64,000 nucleotides of DNA from Trichomonas vaginalis G3. Its lineage: Eukaryota; Parabasalia; Trichomonadida; Trichomonadidae. The DNA lies in NCBI RefSeq assembly GCF_026262505.1, contig NC_067207.1, forward strand, positions 17,824,082 through 17,888,081, in the 5' to 3' direction. The position numbers and the translations under genes were made by a program. Positions 59,991 through 64,000 of the stretch are shown piece after piece (the first letter of the stretch is position 1; the number at the start of each line of letters is the position of its first letter). The notes beneath the pieces are model-generated. The model saw only the letters and a list, made by a program, of their open reading frames with translations. It did no database searches and was not told the DNA's origin.

Positions 59991-60330
59991 TTGTTGCTAA
60001 ATTCAGTAAAAATATATTTTAGGTGAAGAGGTGACATCTCACCTGTTTTCTCACCTCTTTTCTCACCTCTTGAATTTTCATGAATTTCATCGTAAATGTT
60101 TTGTCGAAACTTCTTCATCGTAAATGTTTTGTCGAAACTTCTTCATCGTAAATGTTTTGTCAAGACTTCTTCGTAAATGTTTTGTCGAAACTTCTTCATC
60201 GTAAATGTTTTGTCAAAACTTCTTCATCGTAATGAGCGTAAATGACCCAAAAATAATGTTTAGGTGAAGAGGTGACATCTCACCCGTTTTCTCACCTCTT
60301 TTCTCACCTCATGAATTTTCATGAATTTCA
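59991..60330. repeat. Two palindromic sites and a 28-bp tandem repeat
   Basis: GTTGCTAAATTCAGTAAA with AGGTGAAGAGGTGACATCTC begins a cassette boundary at 59991-60070. A second GGTGA hairpin lies at 60263-60312. Between them five units of CTTCTTCATCGTAAATGTTT run about 60087-60230. No gene. Confidence 0.85.
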
Positions 60331-60379
60331 TCGTACATGTTTTGTCATGACTTCATCGTATATGTTTTGTCACCCGTTG

Positions 60380-60430
60380 AATTTTGTATAAAAAGCAACC
60401 CGCGGAATTCCGCGGGTTGGTATATTCTTC
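60380..60430. terminator. Perfect GC hairpin (AACCCGCGGAATTCCGCGGGTT)
   Basis: A 22-base perfect palindrome at 60398-60419 inside AT-rich DNA, between the site block and the promoter of the next gene. It could end transcription or be another mobile palindrome. Role not known. Confidence 0.45.
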
Positions 60431-60534
60431 ACAAAATGCTTGTTTTGAAGTCGAGCCACTTTTGGCTCCACCGTATTTTTCAACCAAAACTCATGAATTT
60501 TCCCGAAATAAAAAATAAAGTTAGTTTTTTAAAA

Positions 60535-60563
60535 AAAATATTTTTTATTTTTATTGTAAGAAC
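60535..60563 (+). promoter_or_regulatory. Shared A/T-tract plus TGTAAGAACA promoter
   Basis: A run of A then T (AAATATTTTTTATTTTTATT) followed by TGTAAGAAC directly precedes the ATG at 60564. The same order, ending TATGTAAGAACA, occurs at 61940-61970 and 62640-62673. It differs from the TCACTTTT type elsewhere. Confidence 0.6.
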
Positions 60564-61478
60564 ATGTTAGCAACAACAGCACCAAACTCGTTAGTCATGA
60601 ACCCAACTTCAATGTTAGTAGAGATGAAAAGCTTCATTCCTTCTTCATATACTTTCGAAACAGAAATCCAGAAGATAAAGCAGGAACTTCTCCAAGGAGA
60701 TTTAGGCTGTAGTGCGAAAGATGAAACAAATGAAGAATATCTTTATGAAATGCAGGATATTATTGACCATCTACCTAAACTTCCTGAAATACAACAACAA
60801 AAGCTTACTATTCCAGAATTCGATGAAATAGAAGTCAAAGCAACTGACTCAGTAGAAATAAAGAAGTTCATACGTAAGGTAAATTATGAATTCCTTGGAT
60901 TTCATTGCAACCACAAAGTCATGGACAAAGACTGCGACATGTTATATAAGAACATCTCTGACATATATAAATCTGGGGAGTTTAAGACCTACGACAACTT
61001 TGTTTCGTTAGTTGCTGAATGTGTATGGCAGATAAGAGATAAAGATAGAAGAGGTAAAGTATGGAACGAACAAATAAAACCCGCAACTTTTGAGTTAAAG
61101 AAAACCATTGACGCCTTAGTCATACTTGCAGGTCAAATTTCAATGTACAATGCTAAAATGAACCCGCAATGTTCTAAATGTAAAGCAGCAATGAGGAAAT
61201 ATAACTACTCCGTCAAAGAGATAGAAAGAATGAGAAACGACTATGCTGACTTAAAGAAAGAAGCAGAGAAACCAGCAGAAAATAAAATGGACATGTTAGA
61301 ATTTCTGAACAAAAACTATCCAACTGCTGACGATTTCCTTCTTTCAGATGTCAAGAAGAAATATAAAGAAACCTTCGGCATTGTTAAAACATTCGATGTA
61401 CTGACAGAGGAAATCGAAGCCACAAAATTGTTTAGAATTTCAAATATACATCGTACAATTCATGTAAAACGCTTATAA
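60564..61478 (+). CDS. Unknown 304-residue accessory protein with Cys pair
   Basis: Helical, with a CSKCKAAM Cys-x-x-Cys near residue 213 and another Cys/His-rich stretch (FHCNHKVMDKDCDM) near 113, so a metal-binding fold is possible. The end (NIHRTIHVKRL) recurs as a remnant in A near 13275-13312. It is bracketed by the palindromic sites at 59991-60070 and 61488-61562, so it behaves like a cassette. No family is recognised. Confidence 0.65.
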   Translation: MLATTAPNSLVMNPTSMLVEMKSFIPSSYTFETEIQKIKQELLQGDLGCSAKDETNEEYLYEMQDIIDHLPKLPEIQQQKLTIPEFDEIEVKATDSVEIKKFIRKVNYEFLGFHCNHKVMDKDCDMLYKNISDIYKSGEFKTYDNFVSLVAECVWQIRDKDRRGKVWNEQIKPATFELKKTIDALVILAGQISMYNAKMNPQCSKCKAAMRKYNYSVKEIERMRNDYADLKKEAEKPAENKMDMLEFLNKNYPTADDFLLSDVKKKYKETFGIVKTFDVLTEEIEATKLFRISNIHRTIHVKRL

Positions 61479-61487
61479 AAAAAAGAG

Positions 61488-61735
61488 GTGAGAAAAGAGG
61501 TGAGAAAATGGGTGAAATCTCACCTCTTCACCTCAATTATATTTTTGCTGAATTCAGCAACAAATTTCTGAGTAAAATGGCATATAGCTTGTGTCAAACC
61601 GTTGAGTTTTCACAAAATTTAAAAAATAGCGTTTACCATGTAAAACGCTTATAAAATAACTGAGGTGAGAAAAGAGGTGAGAAAATGGGTGAAATCTCAC
61701 CTCTTCACCTAAAATATATTTTTATTGAATTCAGC
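61488..61735. repeat. Two tandem palindromic sites after the cassette gene
   Basis: Each has GAGGTGAGAAAAGAGGTGAG, the hairpin GGGTGAAATCTCACCTCTTC and a GAATTC palindrome (61547-61562 and 61720-61735). The second is preceded by a copy of CATGTAAAACGCTTATAAAA, the end of the gene at 61478, so the boundary is duplicated. Confidence 0.85.
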
Positions 61736-61970
61736 AACAAATTTCATGAATTTCCTCATATGTTTGCTACCCTCGGAAAACCGAGGATAGAGATTCCATT
61801 CGAAAATCGTAAAAAATTGCGACCCGCGGAAAACCGAGGAACGCCTAAAACACATGAAAATCGTAAAAAAATGACCAAATTTCATGATATAACTGTATCT
61901 TTTATACAAAATAAAATTAAAGTTAGTTTTTTTAAAATATTTTTTTTTATTTTGTATGTAAGAACAGGAA

Positions 61971-62585
61971 ATGACAAACACTGAGTTTGAAACAGTTAAA
62001 AAGATAGACAATAACACCAAAGTGGTTAGAATAGGGGATTTAAACGTAAGATACTCAAAGAAATACAACAAATATTCTTTGTCAGACATTTTAACACTAT
62101 CTGAAAAGAAAACATCCCACGACTGGGTTAGAAATGCTTCTACTCAGAAAATTTTGACAAGAAATCCTGAGCTTATGATATCGGTAAGATTCTATGGAAC
62201 AAGAACATATCTCATCGACAAAAGTCTTATACCAATAGTTTTGTTCTGGATTGACCCAGTTGTTGGATATAATTTCATAACATATGGTTCATTCGATACT
62301 GAACGTTGCAGTGAAGGCTTACTTTATATCGTTCAGAAACCGAAGGACTTCAATACAAAGAGATATAAGATAGGAAGAACATTTAATATAACTCAAAGAT
62401 ATGACTCTACAGTCAATAGAGTTAAGGTTGCGTTTGTTAACGATATGAGAGCTGCTGAAACAGAACTACTTGAAAAGTTTGAGAAAATGTATGGTGCTCC
62501 CATAAAAGGTAAAGAAACGTTTGAAGTAGATGAGATAGATAAAGCTATAAAATTATTTGACGAAGTTGCTGAAAAATACATGTAA
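61971..62585 (+). CDS. KilA-N-like protein with GIY-YIG (T5orf172) domain
   Basis: 204 residues. The N-terminal 100 (KYNKYSLSDILTLSEKKTSH DWVRN with ASTQKIL) follow the KilA-N pattern of viral DNA-binding proteins. The C-terminal 90 (LLYIVQKPKDFNTKRYKIGR, AAETELLEKF) match the T5orf172/MUG113 GIY-YIG nuclease fold, as in Bro and poxvirus-type proteins. Likely DNA-binding with possible nicking. ATG 61971 follows TATGTAAGAACAGGAA. Accessory gene, absent from the corresponding A segment. Confidence 0.72.
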   Translation: MTNTEFETVKKIDNNTKVVRIGDLNVRYSKKYNKYSLSDILTLSEKKTSHDWVRNASTQKILTRNPELMISVRFYGTRTYLIDKSLIPIVLFWIDPVVGYNFITYGSFDTERCSEGLLYIVQKPKDFNTKRYKIGRTFNITQRYDSTVNRVKVAFVNDMRAAETELLEKFEKMYGAPIKGKETFEVDEIDKAIKLFDEVAEKYM

Positions 62586-62673
62586 AGCGTTTATTTTTGG
62601 TCTTTTATACAAGATAGAAAATAACGCTAATTTTATTTTTTTTTATTTTTTTATTTTGTATGTAAGAACAGAA

Positions 62674-63513
62674 ATGTCAACAACAGAGAACACAACAACT
62701 GCTATCGTTCATGAAGCTATAAATGAAGAATATGAGTACATACAGTATAACAAACAGTTACGTCTCATTCGTTCGGTCAAAGATGACATGTACCAAATGC
62801 AAAGTATTTTGACAGCATGTTTTGCTCCAGATACTAAGCTTCCTAAAGACTGGTTTAGGAACCAAAGCACTATTGAACTATTAAATGAAGCACAGCGAGA
62901 CATACTTTTTTCTGAAAATCGTGAAGAACAGCGAGTGGGAGAAAAACCCCAGTCGCCAAAACTCTATGAAAATCGTGAAAAATTGCCAAACGGTTTGAGA
63001 GGATATTATGTACATAGACTTCTTGTAAATAATGTGGCACAATGGGCTTCAGCTCGCTATTCATGGTATGTTTGTAAACTTCTTGACGAAATTCATAGAC
63101 AAGAACGTGAAGAGCTAGAGAACAAGCTTGAAGCAAAAGACAAAAACATACAGAAAAGAATACCACGTTCGGTACCAAAAGGAAAGGAAAAGAACTATAA
63201 GTATATGATTTACACTGAAGAGATGGAAAATGAAGAAGACAGAGATATGGTTATGTTGCATTTAGTCAGAAGAAACAACAAAAGCTTTTACGACCTTGCT
63301 AAGATTTACAAATCTGACAGAAATTGGTTCTATCGCGAAAACTTACCGATTTCAATGACACCAAATGAAGATGTTAAACAGATAGTTCAAGATACGTTAC
63401 CTCAAACACACTATGATATGAAAGGTTGTACAATACTTACCTTCAAAGAAGATTTGCCGCTACTGAAGGAAAAAATAACAGAGTATTTTGACAACTTCAA
63501 ACAAGCAGAGTAG
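62674..63513 (+). CDS. KilA-N/DUF3627-like protein carrying an inserted repeat
   Basis: 279 residues from ATG 62674. KilA-N core: PKDWFRNQSTIELLNE and GLRGYYVHRLLVNNVAQWAS, followed by a helical linker and a DUF3627-like C-terminus (YKYMIYTEEMENEEDRDMV). Between the two halves of the KilA-N domain about 25 residues (ENREEQRVGEKPQSPKLYEN) derive from a mobile repeat (62914-62972) that also sits in non-coding DNA of A. The reading frame is kept through it. Likely DNA-binding. Confidence 0.72.
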   Translation: MSTTENTTTAIVHEAINEEYEYIQYNKQLRLIRSVKDDMYQMQSILTACFAPDTKLPKDWFRNQSTIELLNEAQRDILFSENREEQRVGEKPQSPKLYENREKLPNGLRGYYVHRLLVNNVAQWASARYSWYVCKLLDEIHRQEREELENKLEAKDKNIQKRIPRSVPKGKEKNYKYMIYTEEMENEEDRDMVMLHLVRRNNKSFYDLAKIYKSDRNWFYRENLPISMTPNEDVKQIVQDTLPQTHYDMKGCTILTFKEDLPLLKEKITEYFDNFKQAE

Positions 63514-63522
63514 ATGAACCAT

Positions 63523-63612
63523 TTATTTTTCAAGCTTGACTTCAGATGGCTCAGGTAGCTCTAGATGGTAAATTGTCTTGTCAAATCCTTCTGGCATTCC
63601 GAGTCCTTCCAT
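63523..63612 (-). CDS. Short homologue of the divergent-pair protein
   Basis: About 29 residues from ATG 63612 (MEGLGMPEGFDKTIYHLELP) with only the first part of the 15336-15710 type protein. It marks a second divergent pair in B. The stop at 63523 leaves a short unit whose function is doubtful. Confidence 0.4.
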   Translation of the reverse strand: MEGLGMPEGFDKTIYHLELPEPSEVKLEK

Positions 63613-63895
63613 CCGACATTCCGAGTCCTTCCATCCGACATTCCGAGTCCTTCCATCCGACATTCCGAGTCCTTCCATCCGACTGGAAAAAAATTTCCCG
63701 ACAACTGGAAAAAAATTTCCTGACAACTGGAAAAAATTTTCCTGACAACTGGAAAAAATTTTCCTGTTGTTCGTCCGTAAACCATTCAAATTTTCGAAAA
63801 TTGAGAACTTTTTGGTCGAACGACAGAAAAAATTTTTCCTTCCAACAGGAAAAAATTTTCCCGACAACTGGAAAAAAATTTCCTTCCGACAGGAC
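63590..63895. repeat. 22-bp tandem array between divergent genes (B, second)
   Basis: Four units of ATTCCGAGTCCTTCCATCCG (63594-63682), then units of ACTGGAAAAAAATTTCCCGA type, the TTCGAAAATTGAGAACTTTT spacer and further units to 63895. Spacer and second unit are shared with A, the first unit is new. Confidence 0.9.
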
Positions 63896-63903
63896 ACAAA
63901 CGA

Positions 63904-64000
63904 ATGTCCGACGTTCCTCTTCCTGAATGTCTTCCAAAGCCAGAAGAACCGACAGCCCCAGCACCACAACAGACTAAGACTAAACACTTACATTTTTCAA
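63904..64000 (+). CDS. Start of a Pro/Gln-rich divergent-pair protein (cut by edge)
   Basis: MSDVPLPECLPKPEEPTAPA matches the start of the protein at 15022. The gene continues off the window. Confidence 0.6.
   Translation, partial: MSDVPLPECLPKPEEPTAPAPQQTKTKHLHFS

Larger units (their letters stand above)
50805..64000. mobile_element. Polinton/Maverick B, left 13.2 kb, runs off the edge
   Basis: Copy B begins with the same GC-hairpin terminus as A and carries, in order, methyltransferase, small genes, fibre, integrase, small genes and polymerase, nearly identical to A but in the opposite orientation. Beyond the polymerase it has its own accessory genes. Capsid, helicase and ATPase genes lie beyond the window. 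Most visible genes are open and about four breaks are seen, so B is younger or better preserved than A. Confidence 0.92.

Noticed and set aside
60380-60430. Bacterial-type Rho-independent terminator
   Set aside because: The palindrome is perfect and GC-rich, but the setting is eukaryotic and no gene ends directly before it; kept only as a hairpin.

Overview
The window looks like nuclear DNA of a parabasalid protist, a trichomonad such as Tritrichomonas or Trichomonas. The host genes are AT-rich, compact and show no introns. Several start codons lie a few bases to a few dozen bases behind an initiator-like TCACTTTT or TCATTTTT. The host gene families (DUF3447-type ankyrin protein, small protein kinase, acidic/basic-repeat surface protein, divergent Arf) and the abundance of Maverick/Polinton elements fit this group. 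The species cannot be fixed from the sequence alone.

Layout. 1-1544: a chain of about 50-70 bp palindromes of two alternating types, followed by an AT-rich spacer. 1545-25859: Polinton/Maverick A, a full-length fossil of about 24.3 kb with terminal inverted repeats (TIRs) and a 5-bp target duplication (CTATA). Its left part carries structural genes, a double-jelly-roll-type major capsid, a penton candidate, an SF3 helicase and a packaging ATPase. An accessory zone follows. The right part carries protein-primed-type DNA polymerase B, integrase, a tail-fibre-like protein, small membrane-active candidates and an adenine methyltransferase against the TIR. 25860-26530: flanking DNA with an inverted copy of the left spacer motif and more palindromes, so A appears inserted inside a larger inverted-repeat structure. 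26806-28215: a worn DDE (rve-type) transposase and a perfect 28-bp inverted repeat. 28.2-30.1 kb: three small ORFs and repeats that share a palindromic site with the Polintons, probably a third virus-like remnant.

30.9-50.0 kb is host DNA: a galactokinase-family kinase, an amino-acid permease, a disordered protein, a broken surface-protein gene with EDKRDER-type repeats and a C-terminal membrane segment, a divergent Arf GTPase, simple repeats, an ankyrin protein, a protein kinase, a PP2A-like phosphatase and a membrane-anchored P-loop protein.

50805-64000: Polinton B, lying in the opposite orientation to A and running off the right edge. Its methyltransferase-to-polymerase half is nearly identical to that of A, so both copies are young, and most of its visible genes are open. 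Beyond the polymerase the two copies differ. A carries an HNH nuclease module, while B carries KilA-N/GIY-YIG-type genes. These accessory genes are separated by two recurring non-coding features: a palindromic site (GAATTC palindrome plus GGTGAAGAGGTGA hairpin), and 21-22 bp tandem arrays between a divergent gene pair. A has about twenty breaks or more, and the visible part of B about four.

The strongest candidates for something undescribed are the alternating palindrome chain, the cassette-like palindromic sites in the Polintons, and a repeat that has entered a KilA-N reading frame.
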